This document shows positions 8,021 to 15,124 of a stretch of DNA of 19,655 bases, piece after piece; position 1 is the stretch's first letter, and each line of letters starts with the position of its first letter. Source of the stretch: Chitinophagales bacterium (GTDB lineage: Bacteria; Bacteroidota; Bacteroidia; Chitinophagales; UBA2359). Location: assembly GCA_020629335.1 (NCBI GenBank), contig JAHDDN010000051.1, forward strand, positions 1 through 19,655. Reading direction: 5' to 3'. The notes beneath the pieces were generated by a model. That model was not told the DNA's origin. It was given only the letters and a program-made list of their open reading frames with translations, and made no database searches. A program made the position numbers and the translations under genes.

Positions 8021-9118
8021 CTATAGGCCTTTGAGGTTATACTTTAATTCGGTTATCTCTAGCTCTAACCAATTCCAATTAATATCCTCTAATTTCCATG
8101 TAACATTTAGTTTTGTAGGAACTATAATCCCATTGATGACTTTATTTTCAAGTACTTCTGCTATCCACTCATATTTTTGAGCATCATCATCAGTGTCTTT
8201 GTATCTCATTGTACTAAACTTTGTAAAGCTGCCATTTTTATCAAAATAAAAAACTCCTGAACCTATTGTTTCTTTATATTTCAATGTTGCCCTTGCACTT
8301 TGTTCATCAATATATTCCCACTTAATAAATGTGCTTAAAGCTGCTGAAGGAAACCATACTATTTCCGCTAAGTATCGCTGTAAGGCGGCCTCGTTAATTT
8401 TATTATTATCCTGTACATCAACTACTGTAATGATTGATAATATTTTCATTAGCATTTCACCTTTCCCATCTTCAAATTTATCTCTTCCCTGAATTGAAAA
8501 AAACGGATTCATATGCAAATCAACTGACCAATTGAAAGCAGGTGGATTTATTGTAAAATATTGCTCGGCACTTGCCTGAATCCATTCTTTTTGTTCTGGC
8601 TTCAATTTCATTTTAACTTCCTGCTTCAAATAGACATTGGCTATTGGTGGTTGTTTATTTACTCCACTATGTGTCAGCCATTTTTGGACAGGACTTGGCA
8701 AGGCATCAAATCTTTGCTGATTAAATAACTCTTTATCTACATTACATTTTGATAATATCGTTTCTCTTTCCTCCTTTATTTTTTGAGTAAAACTGAAATA
8801 TGACCATCCTACAATACAGACTAAAAGGATTATTATATTAGGCAGAGATCCAAATTTAGCGTCTTGCCAAAATAAGAAAATCAAAGATTGAGATACTATT
8901 ATAGCTACTATACCAACCGACCACCAATAAACATTGTTCCTAATTAATAAAAATAACGTCAATCCAAACAATACAAATCCTATCAGCCATAAAATCCCAA
9001 AAGATCTTGAAATTGGCTGTGATAAGGCTTCTATATCACTTATCTGAAACGCCTTAAAAAATCCTAAGAGGTGAATTATTCCGTGTAAACCAATTAATAT
9101 CAAAAAGGCTATTCTCAT
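8021..9118 (-). CDS. DUF6544/DUF6920-type membrane protein
   Basis: The 365-residue product has three or four N-terminal membrane helices (about 3-18, 40-60, 66-84 and 94-110). A soluble domain follows, beginning near residue 140 with the LPSPVQKWLTHSGV string I associate with DUF6544-family proteins (LPxPVQRYL). The soluble domain contains YLAEIVWFPSAAL and later GVFYFDKNGSFTKFSTMRY, which also fit that family. The function is unknown; the domain probably faces the cytoplasm or periplasm and may bind lipid, by analogy with its beta-rich look (inference). A minus-strand TAACTTTA box at 9147-9140 could be its -7 element. The nearest downstream gene is the AraC regulator, with 205 bases between, so a shared operon is unlikely. 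Confidence 0.75.
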   Translation of the reverse strand: MRIAFLILIGLHGIIHLLGFFKAFQISDIEALSQPISRSFGILWLIGFVLFGLTLFLLIRNNVYWWSVGIVAIIVSQSLIFLFWQDAKFGSLPNIIILLVCIVGWSYFSFTQKIKEERETILSKCNVDKELFNQQRFDALPSPVQKWLTHSGVNKQPPIANVYLKQEVKMKLKPEQKEWIQASAEQYFTINPPAFNWSVDLHMNPFFSIQGRDKFEDGKGEMLMKILSIITVVDVQDNNKINEAALQRYLAEIVWFPSAALSTFIKWEYIDEQSARATLKYKETIGSGVFYFDKNGSFTKFSTMRYKDTDDDAQKYEWIAEVLENKVINGIIVPTKLNVTWKLEDINWNWLELEITELKYNLKGL

Positions 9119-9311
9119 GCTTTTGTGTTTACTTTTTCATAAAGTTATCATAAATATATAAAACATAATAATAAATGAAGATTTTTCATTAATCATTTCA
9201 ATCTGTGTTATGAATTAGGAGTTTTTCAAAGTTATATTTGTTAATCTATTTCAATTTTTATCAGTTCATTCTTCCTATCCGACCTACGAGCACCTCGCCT
9301 AAAGGAGGACA

Positions 9312-9565
9312 GGCTTAGGGATGGAAGTGGTATGTGGCGTTGGGAGGTAGCTAATGGAGCTTAGGTAGACGCAGGCTGGCCCGAAGGGCAGACAAGTATG
9401 CCTTAGCGAAATAGCTGCCGAGTAGCCACATAAGAACGGACAGCCCGACCCTTCCTAATATTTTCATGCGAGGGCGGACACATAGTATTTTCATGCGAGG
9501 GCGGACACATAGGTACCGCCCCTACTGGCGCATGAAAATATTAGGAAGGGGAAGCCCCAAATTAG
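9312..9565 (+). repeat. Mosaic intergenic repeat, copy 1
   Basis: It begins ggcttagggatggaagtgg and ends ggggaagccccaaattag. The core, 9312-9451, matches copies at 13414-13575 (inverted) and 18870-19092. As RNA, TATGTGGC (9331-9338) pairs with GCCACATA (9425-9432), and CTGGCCCGAAGGGCAG (9376-9391) forms a hairpin with one bulged G. A second palindrome (9449-9550) sits between the conserved CCCGACCC and GGGGAAGCCCC. Similar GGGATGGAAG...AGCCCGACCC strings are, from memory, common between genes in other Bacteroidota. Confidence 0.75.
9449..9550. repeat. 22-bp perfect inverted repeat enclosing a REP-like hairpin
   Basis: The arms 9449-9470 and 9529-9550 are exact reverse complements. Inside, a 27-bp unit is tandemly duplicated exactly (9459-9485 and 9486-9512), each with gagggcggacacatag. 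The second copy continues into gtaccgcccctac, closing a GGGCG-n-CGCCC hairpin like those at 13246, 13321 and 19041. Confidence 0.85.
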
Positions 9566-9666
9566 TTAAGTAGTTATTAGTTGATTAGTCTATTAGGATA
9601 AATTTACCATTCAACTGATATACTAACTAAACAGTAAACTAATACACTAATCCACCACTTTTTCCT

Positions 9667-9674
9667 TATATTTG
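9667..9674 (+). promoter_or_regulatory. -7 box of the TonB-domain gene
   Basis: TATATTTG matches the Bacteroidota TAnnTTTG consensus exactly. Transcription would begin near 9681, about 15 bases before ATG 9696. This also rules out the in-frame TTG at 9672 as start. No clear -33 TTTG is visible. Confidence 0.55.
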
Positions 9675-9695
9675 TTTAATCAAATTTTTGAAAAC

Positions 9696-10289
9696 ATGAG
9701 AATAATTATTTGTTTTTTGGGGATACTTTTAATGGGGCATATCGCTTTTGCCCAAGAGGATATTGATATGCTACCACCTGCGGATACTGATGCGCCTGAT
9801 TCGGAAGTACAGATATTAGAAGCGCCAGCTGAATCTAAAGAAATGGAAGAAATGCCTCCTCCTCCCCCACCCCCTATGCCTAAACCGCCAAAGGATGTGC
9901 CACCACCAATTCCGCCTAAGCCAAAGGAAGTAGAGTCGCATCCCGCACCTAAATCTAATATAGATGAAGGAGAAAAAGTATTTGTGATTGTAGAAGAAAT
10001 GCCTGAATTTCCTGGTGGGGAAAAGGAAATGATGAAGTTTATTTACAGCAAAATTAAATATCCTAATGAAGCTAGGCAAAATGGTATTAAAGGACTCGTT
10101 GTGGTAGATATTATTATTGACCAGGAAGGTAATATCACTGAGCCAAAAATTTTGCGTGATCCAGGAGGTGGATTAGGAGAAGAAGCCTTAAGAGTCGTTA
10201 AATTAATGCCGAAATGGACGCCAGGCAAGCAGCGTGGAAAAGTTGTAAAAGTGAAGAAAAGTATTGTTGTGAGATTTAAACTACCTTAA
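9696..10289 (+). CDS. TonB-domain protein with a proline-rich linker
   Basis: The 197-residue product starts at ATG 9696, giving a signal peptide MRIIICFLGILLMGHIAFAQ. An acidic stretch follows, then a proline-rich spacer (about 52-78, PPPPPPPMPKPP) and a C-terminal TonB domain (about 95-197). That domain has the family strings PEFPGGEKEMMKFI, YPNEARQNGIKGLVVVDIIID, GGGLGEEALRVVKLMPKWTPGKQRGK and VVRFKLP. TonB proteins carry energy from ExbB/ExbD to outer-membrane receptors. Here the N-terminus looks cleavable (AFA-Q) rather than an uncleaved anchor, so it may act as a soluble periplasmic TonB-like protein, or the anchor may simply be short. The gene is followed after two bases by the membrane-protein gene, suggesting co-transcription. 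Confidence 0.9.
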   Translation: MRIIICFLGILLMGHIAFAQEDIDMLPPADTDAPDSEVQILEAPAESKEMEEMPPPPPPPMPKPPKDVPPPIPPKPKEVESHPAPKSNIDEGEKVFVIVEEMPEFPGGEKEMMKFIYSKIKYPNEARQNGIKGLVVVDIIIDQEGNITEPKILRDPGGGLGEEALRVVKLMPKWTPGKQRGKVVKVKKSIVVRFKLP

Positions 10290-10291
10290 GT

Positions 10292-11140
10292 TTGAGGTAT
10301 ATCATTACGACCTTATTTTTAGTTCTTGCTTTAATGTTCAATGGCTGTGATCTTATAGACCAAATGCCATCTACTCAAACACCATCAGCTTTTTGTAAAA
10401 ATCAGCCTTGTGTGGATATGGGGAATTGGGTACTGATTCAGCCTAGCTCAACAGTATTGGTTTATTTATTGGCGGCCTTGACTTTATGGGTGGCTTATCA
10501 TTTTTATCAAACAAATAATGGAGAACGCTCTCGCTATTGGTGGGGCGTTTCTCTTTTTTTAGGAGGTATTGGCGCCTTTTTAGCTGGTACGAGTTATCAG
10601 GCTTTTGGTTATGAAATCAAGTGCGCTGATCGAGCGATCTGTAATTGGACGAGTGCTTGGGAAATTGCGTATAATGTAGCAACTGTATGGGGCGCCAATG
10701 CCTTATTGATGGCAGTTACTTATGCTTTATTAGGCGATAAATGGCGAAAGCCTGCGGCTATTTATGCTATCGTGAATAGTTTGACTTATATGATGGCAAC
10801 GATCTTGGGTTTGCTTTGCTTGGATAAAAATTGGCTTTGTTTTGAAACGATGATCTTATTTACAACACCTGCCTATTTATTGATTTTGGGAATTAATATC
10901 GGACAATATCTTAAAAGGCCCTCTACTTTATTAAAAGCTTATTTAGGTGCTTGGGGCATCCTATTATTTTGTATGCTATCTTATGGTTTCTATCAAGCAA
11001 AAGGATATACTGCTATATTATGGAAGCAAGGCTGGTGGTTTTCAGAGAATGATGTTCTCCACCTAATTATGCTCTTTTGGATGATCTACGTTTGGCAAGT
11101 GTTGAGTAAGTATATTTTTGATTTTAAGCCTGATTCTTAA
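10292..11140 (+). CDS. Polytopic membrane protein, possibly of the ceramidase-like/DUF6962 (CREST) type
   Basis: A TTG start two bases after the TonB stop gives 282 residues and a sensible N-terminus (MRYIITTLFLVLALMFNGC). The FNGC could be a weak lipobox. About seven further hydrophobic helices follow (roughly 50-70, 83-103, 125-147, 153-175, 184-204, 214-233 and 253-272). The pattern GGIGAFLAGTSYQAFG in the second and WWFSENDVLHLIMLFWMIY in the last resembles membrane hydrolases of the CREST superfamily, where N-D-x-x-H binds metal. The usual His of the first motif seems to be Gln (SYQAFG), so activity is doubtful. The family assignment is tentative. The 3' end overlaps the convergent PrsW-like gene by 17 bases. 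Confidence 0.7.
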   Translation: MRYIITTLFLVLALMFNGCDLIDQMPSTQTPSAFCKNQPCVDMGNWVLIQPSSTVLVYLLAALTLWVAYHFYQTNNGERSRYWWGVSLFLGGIGAFLAGTSYQAFGYEIKCADRAICNWTSAWEIAYNVATVWGANALLMAVTYALLGDKWRKPAAIYAIVNSLTYMMATILGLLCLDKNWLCFETMILFTTPAYLLILGINIGQYLKRPSTLLKAYLGAWGILLFCMLSYGFYQAKGYTAILWKQGWWFSENDVLHLIMLFWMIYVWQVLSKYIFDFKPDS

Positions 11141-11813
11141 ATGGCGAACGACCTTGATGTAAGGCCATTGCTCTTCTGGAATAACGCAAGCCAAAAAATA
11201 ATACAACAAATGCTAAGAAGGTTAAGCCTGGCCAATTCTCTTGCATGAGGAAAAAATCATAAGCTCCATGTAAGAGAATGGCGGCTAATAAGCCAACTAA
11301 CATAATGGGCAATTTATAATTGGGAGCAAATTTGGCTAATCCCATATAGTAGCCCATCAATACGCCAAAGGCAGCATGAGCTGGTACTGCCGTTAACATC
11401 CGCCCAATGACGGTTTCCCAATCTTGGTATTGGAGGGTATAAACGACATTCTCAAAAGTGGCAAAGCCCATACCGATCATCACCGCATAGACAATCCCAT
11501 CATAAGGCTCATTGAATACTTTGCGGGGATAAATGGCAAATCGCAAGAATAACCATTTAGCTAATTCTTCGGTCAAAGCCACTACCCCGAAAGCAAAAAT
11601 CAAAGTTTCTACCCAATTGCCTGAGCTATCACTCAAGCCTAATTGATCGCCAATATAACTGCCCAAATAAGCAGGCGCTACACTCGCAATTCCTAATAAA
11701 AAACTGATGAATAACCAGCTAAATGGTTCTTTTTCGTAATAGTCTTCTCTATAGACATAATACATAATACCCAAAGCAGGTAAAACCGAACAAACTAACA
11801 TTAGCCACATCAT
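11124..11813 (-). CDS. PrsW-family intramembrane metalloprotease
   Basis: The start is ATG 11813 or 11810, both just below an AGAGGAG ribosome-binding site; a GTG at 11816 is also in frame. The roughly 229-residue product has several membrane helices and all the PrsW-type motifs. Counting from 11813, these are EELAKW (82-87), FENVVYTL (120-127), AHAAFGVLMGYYMG (145-158) and LLHGAYDFFL (180-189). The Glu pair and the two His residues are the expected metal-binding/catalytic residues. PrsW in Bacillus cleaves an anti-sigma factor; most family members, including this one, have unknown targets. Its stop lies inside the opposite-strand membrane-protein gene. The PLP enzyme lies just upstream on the same strand with 22 bases between, so the two may be co-transcribed. 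Confidence 0.92.
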   Translation of the reverse strand: MMWLMLVCSVLPALGIMYYVYREDYYEKEPFSWLFISFLLGIASVAPAYLGSYIGDQLGLSDSSGNWVETLIFAFGVVALTEELAKWLFLRFAIYPRKVFNEPYDGIVYAVMIGMGFATFENVVYTLQYQDWETVIGRMLTAVPAHAAFGVLMGYYMGLAKFAPNYKLPIMLVGLLAAILLHGAYDFFLMQENWPGLTFLAFVVLFFGLRYSRRAMALHQGRSPFKNQA

Positions 11814-11835
11814 CACTCCTCTATTTTAATTCTTT

Positions 11836-13017
11836 CTAAGTTGTATGCATACTCACACTGCTGTCTGTACTCACTGCATTAATCGCACGATCTAAGTCTT
11901 CTATCAAATCCTCTTTATCTTCTACCCCTACACTCAGACGAATCAATGAGTCTAATACGCCTGTTTTACGTCTTTCCTCTAATGGAATAGAAGCATGAGT
12001 CATAGTCGCAGGATGCCCAATCAATGATTCCACTCCTCCTAATGATTCTGCTAAGGAGAATAATTTTGTGTGCTTCATTAAAGCCACTGCTGCCTCTAAG
12101 TTATCATCCTTCAAAGAGAAAGATACCATACCACCAAAGTCTCGCATCTGCGCTTTCGCTACTTCATGATTCGGATGCGACTCAAAACCAGGCCAATACA
12201 CCTCTCCTACCTTTGAGTGATCTTTTAAGAAATGAGCAATCGCCGCTCCATTCTCACAATGCTGCTTTATTCTCAAATGCAAAGTCTTAATGCCTCGCAA
12301 AATCAAGAAACAATCCATAGGTCCTGGTACACCGCCAGTCGCATTCTGATGATAATGCAATTGTGCATTCAGTTCTTCATCATTCACCACCACTGCTCCC
12401 AATACAGAATCTGAATGACCTCCTAAGTATTTGGTGGCTGAGTGCAGCACCATATCAGCGCCTAAGTCCAATGGATTTTGTAAATAAGGCGAAGCAAAAG
12501 TATTATCTACACAAAGCCTCGTTTGCTCTTGCATACCTGCAATATGCGCCATTGCTTTAATATCCACAATATTCAACATCGGATTAGTAGGAGTCTCCAC
12601 CCAGATCAATTTTGTATTGGCATTCACTTTTTCAGCCACTAACTGCGGATCACGCATATCCACAAAATGAAATTTAATCCCAAATCGACCAAAAGTATTC
12701 ACCATCAATCGGTAAGTCCCCCCATACAAATCATTACTCGCAATCACCTCATCACCAGGTGAAAGCAGCTTCATGACTGCATCCGTAGCCGCCATTCCAC
12801 TAGCAAAACAACAAGCATGACTACCATTTTCAAGTGCTGCTAAGCTGTTTTGTAAAGCATTACGAGTGGGGTTTTGTGTACGCGCATACTCATAACCATC
12901 ATGATCTCCAGGTGCTCGCTGCACATAAGTAGAGGTCTGATAAATAGGCGTCATGATCGCCCCTGTAGTTGGATCTGGCTCTACGCCAGCATGTATTGCT
13001 TTCGTTCCAAATTTCAT
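11836..13017 (-). CDS. Cystathionine gamma-synthase / trans-sulfuration PLP enzyme
   Basis: The 393-residue product has the normal length and motif order of the Cys/Met-metabolism PLP family (fold type I). YEYARTQNPTR lies at 42-52 and contributes phosphate-binding Tyr and Arg from the partner subunit. FASGMAA is at 71-77, DLYGG at 96-100, VDNTFASP at 170-177, and HSATKYLGGHSD at 192-203 with Lys196 as the PLP Schiff-base lysine. The C-terminal SLGGVESLIGHPATMTHA is also typical. Such enzymes make or break cystathionine in methionine/cysteine metabolism. Sequence alone does not cleanly separate cystathionine gamma-synthase, cystathionine gamma-lyase and methionine gamma-lyase, so no gene symbol is given. 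It is the first gene of a likely two-gene unit with the PrsW-type gene. A TAAATTTA box on the minus strand (13045-13038) could serve as -7. Confidence 0.93.
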   Translation of the reverse strand: MKFGTKAIHAGVEPDPTTGAIMTPIYQTSTYVQRAPGDHDGYEYARTQNPTRNALQNSLAALENGSHACCFASGMAATDAVMKLLSPGDEVIASNDLYGGTYRLMVNTFGRFGIKFHFVDMRDPQLVAEKVNANTKLIWVETPTNPMLNIVDIKAMAHIAGMQEQTRLCVDNTFASPYLQNPLDLGADMVLHSATKYLGGHSDSVLGAVVVNDEELNAQLHYHQNATGGVPGPMDCFLILRGIKTLHLRIKQHCENGAAIAHFLKDHSKVGEVYWPGFESHPNHEVAKAQMRDFGGMVSFSLKDDNLEAAVALMKHTKLFSLAESLGGVESLIGHPATMTHASIPLEERRKTGVLDSLIRLSVGVEDKEDLIEDLDRAINAVSTDSSVSMHTT

Positions 13018-13115
13018 AATTCATTATTTTAGTGTCGTAAATTTACACAAAAAGCCCGAACTTGCCTTTTTTCCACACGACTATTTCTATATAATACTCA
13101 AAGGGCTTGCCAAGT

Positions 13116-13156
13116 TTGGCTTAACTGAATATCTGCTAAATGAATAATGATTATCG
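13116..13156. repeat. Imperfect direct repeat, first copy
   Basis: This 41-bp stretch (ttggc...gattatcg, sharing the exact core atatctgctaaatgaat) recurs at 13283-13322. In the second copy the sequence after gattatcg runs straight into a REP-like hairpin. That suggests a palindrome inserted at, or duplicated together with, this site. Confidence 0.75.
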
Positions 13157-13174
13157 GGAATAGCATTCCTGTAC

Positions 13175-13194
13175 AGACAAGGCATGCCTTGTCT
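13175..13194. repeat. 20-bp perfect palindrome
   Basis: AGACAAGGCATGCCTTGTCT is its own reverse complement. Palindromes of this kind are scattered in many bacterial genomes as REP/BIME-like elements, often moved by RAYT transposases. No such transposase is in this window. Confidence 0.85.
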
Positions 13195-13245
13195 CAACGA
13201 TGAAACGAATTTGGGGCTTTCTCTTTCTAATTTTTCACGATCTTC

Positions 13246-13275
13246 GAGAGGGCGCACACATAGGTGCGCCCCTAC
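13246..13275. repeat. REP-like hairpin, GGGCGCAC type
   Basis: GGGCGCAC (13250-13257) and GTGCGCCC (13264-13271) form a perfect 8-bp stem around ACATAG, followed by CTAC. Its upstream flank (tttctaatttttca, about 13224-13237) matches the flank of the hairpin in mosaic repeat copy 3. Confidence 0.85.
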
Positions 13276-13282
13276 TGAATAA

Positions 13283-13322
13283 TTGGCAAACTGGATATCT
13301 GCTAAATGAATGATGATTATCG
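13283..13322. repeat. Imperfect direct repeat, second copy
   Basis: This is the partner of 13116-13156 with a few substitutions and one missing base. It is sandwiched between the two REP-like hairpins at 13246 and 13321. Confidence 0.75.
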
Positions 13323-13351
13323 AGAGGGCGCACACATAGGTGCGCCCCTAC
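13321..13351. repeat. REP-like hairpin, GGGCGCAC type, second copy
   Basis: It has the same stem and loop as 13246-13275 (arms 13326-13333 and 13340-13347), 76 bases further on, including the trailing CTAC. Confidence 0.85.
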
Positions 13352-13413
13352 AAATATATATCATCAAATGGGCGCAACTAACAAATTAACCAATATACGA
13401 ATCAACTATTTCA

Positions 13414-13575
13414 CTAATTTGGGGCTTCCCCTTCGGGTCGGGCTGTCCGCTCTTATGTGGCTATGCTGCTCCTACTCTGCTAAGTGCTGCTTGTCTGCCT
13501 TTCAGGCCAGCCATCACATCACTAAGCGCCGTAAGTCGCATCATTGACGCCACATACCGCTTCCATCCCTAAGCC
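13414..13575 (-). repeat. Mosaic intergenic repeat, copy 2 (inverted)
   Basis: Read on the minus strand it starts ggcttagggatggaagcgg and ends cccgacccgaaggggaagcc then ccaaattag. It therefore lacks the palindrome that interrupts copy 1 at that junction and may show the simpler form. The long stem is kept (13556-13549 with 13461-13454). The inner hairpin (13510-13495) replaces one C-G pair of copy 1 with T-A. Confidence 0.75.
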
Positions 13576-13584
13576 GGTTCTTTA

Positions 13585-13648
13585 AGTAGGTTAGTAATTA
13601 GTAGTAGGTATGTTAGTAATTGGTAGTAAGTAGGTTAGTAATTAGTAG
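13585..13648. repeat. AT-rich ttagtaatt repeats, left border
   Basis: Three imperfect units of the form taggttagtaattagtag occur in tandem. A 24-base stretch, 13598-13621, is the exact reverse complement of 16170-16193 on the far side of the toxin-antitoxin block. Confidence 0.7.
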
Positions 13649-13812
13649 AATGTGCCGAAGGTACAAGTCAAACTTATAGCTCTGTATTTTAATGCAGGGT
13701 TAGAATATACGAATATTTAATTAGTGCCGTTAGGTACTTACCTAAACAGCCATAGAAAAATAAGCAAGCCTATTATTTATACCCTTATCTTACACCTAAT
13801 AAAAACACCAAA

Positions 13813-13905
13813 TTGAAGAAAATCTTTTTGATAATATCCATCTTGATTTTGCTAGTCAATTGCAAAGATCAAAATTCTCCCCAAAAAGCCATTAAAGCAG
13901 CTTAG
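13813..13905 (+). CDS. Tiny lipoprotein-like ORF, possibly a gene remnant
   Basis: A TTG start gives 30 residues: a short lysine-led N-terminus (KKIF), a hydrophobic stretch (LIISILILLV), NCKDQN and a short polar tail. This looks exactly like a bacterial lipoprotein signal peptide with Cys17 as the lipid site. The frame then ends in TAGTAG. Either it is a genuine very small lipoprotein or the first codons of a longer gene whose body has been deleted or frameshifted. No continuation was found downstream before the antitoxin promoter. Confidence 0.35.
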   Translation: MKKIFLIISILILLVNCKDQNSPQKAIKAA

Positions 13906-13991
13906 TAGCATCCCATAATTTACTTCAGTATATACCTTATAAAAAAATCACATTTCGAATGTTTTGTTTTTTTCGTTTTTTTCGTTTATAT

Positions 13992-14008
13992 TAATCAGCA
14001 AATAATCA
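13992..14008 (+). promoter_or_regulatory. Possible operator of the HTH/PIN module
   Basis: TAATCA occurs twice, at 13992-13997 and 14003-14008, spaced 11 bp (one helical turn), just before ATG 14021. A position in front of an autoregulating HTH antitoxin makes a binding site plausible. Two tttttcg repeats lie just upstream. Confidence 0.3.
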
Positions 14009-14020
14009 ATATATTTAGCG

Positions 14021-14476
14021 ATGAAGCATTTAGAAAACTTAACCAAACCTTCCAAGCAAGAGCAGAGAGTTGCTATGGAGTCTTATAGTACCTTAGAAGA
14101 GGTGCTTAAAAGGCTGAATACCGATAATCTCGAAATTGAAATAAAGGAAACTCAAGATAAAATCCAGATTCCATTGAATACCTTAAAGCTGCTTGCTGAG
14201 ATATTACGAGTAACAAGTCAGGGCAAACCAATTTCAATAGTACCAATTGCAATGGAAATGACAACTCAAGCAGCAGCTGATTTGCTTGGATGTTCCCGTC
14301 CACATTTAGTAAAACTTTTGGAAAATGGAGAAATCGAATATACGAAAATTGGAAAGCATAGAAGAGTGAAATTTGAAGATGTAATGGCATTCAAGCAAAG
14401 AACGAAAAAGCAAAGAGAAGAATTGCTGATCAAAATTATGAACGCTGACGAAGAAGCTGGATTGTATGATACATAG
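14021..14476 (+). CDS. HTH (excisionase-type) antitoxin of a PIN toxin module
   Basis: In the 151-residue product, residues 1-70 are charged and helical. Residues 80-125 form an excisionase/MerR-like winged helix-turn-helix (TTQAAADLLGCSRPHLVKLL, then GEIEYTKIGKHRRVKFEDVMAF). This arrangement of an upstream HTH protein translationally coupled to a PIN gene is a known toxin-antitoxin layout. The antitoxin is expected to bind the PIN protein and repress its own promoter. Its 3' end overlaps the toxin start by 11 bases, which favours coupled translation. Assignment as an antitoxin is inferred from position and domain type. Confidence 0.85.
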   Translation: MKHLENLTKPSKQEQRVAMESYSTLEEVLKRLNTDNLEIEIKETQDKIQIPLNTLKLLAEILRVTSQGKPISIVPIAMEMTTQAAADLLGCSRPHLVKLLENGEIEYTKIGKHRRVKFEDVMAFKQRTKKQREELLIKIMNADEEAGLYDT

Positions 14477-15029
14477 TGTTCGATTCACATCCGTTCTGGA
14501 TACAAATGTAATATTGCCAATTGAAATCAGAGACTTGTTATTCTGGTTCGCTCACGATGACTTGTATACTCCGAAATGGAGCAAACATATATTTGATGAA
14601 TGGGAAGATGTTATGAGGAGAAAAAATGTGAGTGAGGTGGAAATCAAAAAACGAATTGGATGGGCAAATTTAGCCTTTCCAGATGCAATGGTAGAAAACT
14701 ATGAAATTTTGATTGATGGATTGAAGCTCCCAGATCCTAAAGACAGACATGTGTTAGCAGCTGCAATAAAAATAAATGCGAATATTATCGTAACAAACAA
14801 CTTGAAAGACTTCCCTAAAAAATATCTGTCTACATTTGGTTTATCTGCAAAGAATGCAAATGATTTTCTAACTGATATAATTGATTTAAATCCGGAAGTA
14901 GCGATTAATTCATTCAGGAAACTGGTTTTAAATAGAAGGAATCTTGACTTAGATGAATTTCAAGTTCTTGCATGTTTTAGACGAAATGGCCTAAATGATA
15001 CTGCCAATTATCTACATGCATTACTATAG
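14466..15029 (+). CDS. PIN-domain toxin-type ribonuclease
   Basis: The 187-residue product has an N-terminal PIN domain with its acidic residues in place: Asp12 in VLDTNVI, Glu45 in IFDEWE, Asp93 in LPDPKDRHVLAAA, and the IIVTNNLKDFP string at 107-117 bearing Asp115. PIN toxins are metal-dependent RNases that cut RNAs such as tRNA or rRNA when freed from the antitoxin. A C-terminal extension of about 60 residues beyond the core is present. Because it overlaps the HTH gene, the two are almost certainly one operon. The target RNA cannot be predicted. Confidence 0.88.
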   Translation: MIHSVRFTSVLDTNVILPIEIRDLLFWFAHDDLYTPKWSKHIFDEWEDVMRRKNVSEVEIKKRIGWANLAFPDAMVENYEILIDGLKLPDPKDRHVLAAAIKINANIIVTNNLKDFPKKYLSTFGLSAKNANDFLTDIIDLNPEVAINSFRKLVLNRRNLDLDEFQVLACFRRNGLNDTANYLHALL

Positions 15030-15124
15030 TATAAAGGCCAGAATAAACGCAAGATTGAGCAGGCACAAGTGAAAAACATTTGCGCTATAAGATCAATATA
15101 AATAATGCTGCGAATTAGAAAAAC

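Larger units (their letters stand above)
9119..9695. other. Repeat-rich intergenic region
   Basis: No gene is supported here. The region holds repeat copy 1 (9312-9565), its nested hairpin, and an AT-rich stretch (9560-9660) made of ttagt/actaa words that resembles the repeats bordering the toxin-antitoxin block. The end of the region carries the TonB-gene promoter. Confidence 0.7.
13018..14020. other. Repeat-rich intergenic region with palindromes
   Basis: About one kilobase with no full-length gene. It carries direct repeats, REP-like palindromes, an inverted copy of the mosaic repeat, AT-rich ttagtaatt repeats, two small GTGCC hairpins (13652-13664 and 13734-13747), a 30-codon lipoprotein-like ORF, and the toxin-antitoxin promoter region. 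Confidence 0.7.

Noticed and set aside
9119..9311. tRNA or other classical RNA gene in the gap
   Set aside because: No cloverleaf, anticodon arm or T-loop consensus (GTTCGAnTC) was seen here or in the other gaps.
9459..9512. Possible CRISPR repeat-spacer array
   Set aside because: The two 27-bp units are directly adjacent with no spacer and belong to a palindromic element.
9816..10079. Minus-strand frame rich in His, Phe and Trp
   Set aside because: It is the reverse shadow of the proline-rich and TonB-domain coding sequence.
13087..13335. Minus-strand 82-residue frame with cysteine- and arginine-containing text
   Set aside because: It is a translation through the direct repeats, a palindrome and a REP-like hairpin; no coding signature or homology is visible.
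13116..13351. Possible CRISPR-like array of alternating repeats
   Set aside because: Only two direct repeats and two hairpins alternate; sizes are irregular and no cas gene is present.
14106..14390. Minus-strand frame of 94 residues
   Set aside because: It is antisense to the HTH antitoxin, whose motifs are clear.
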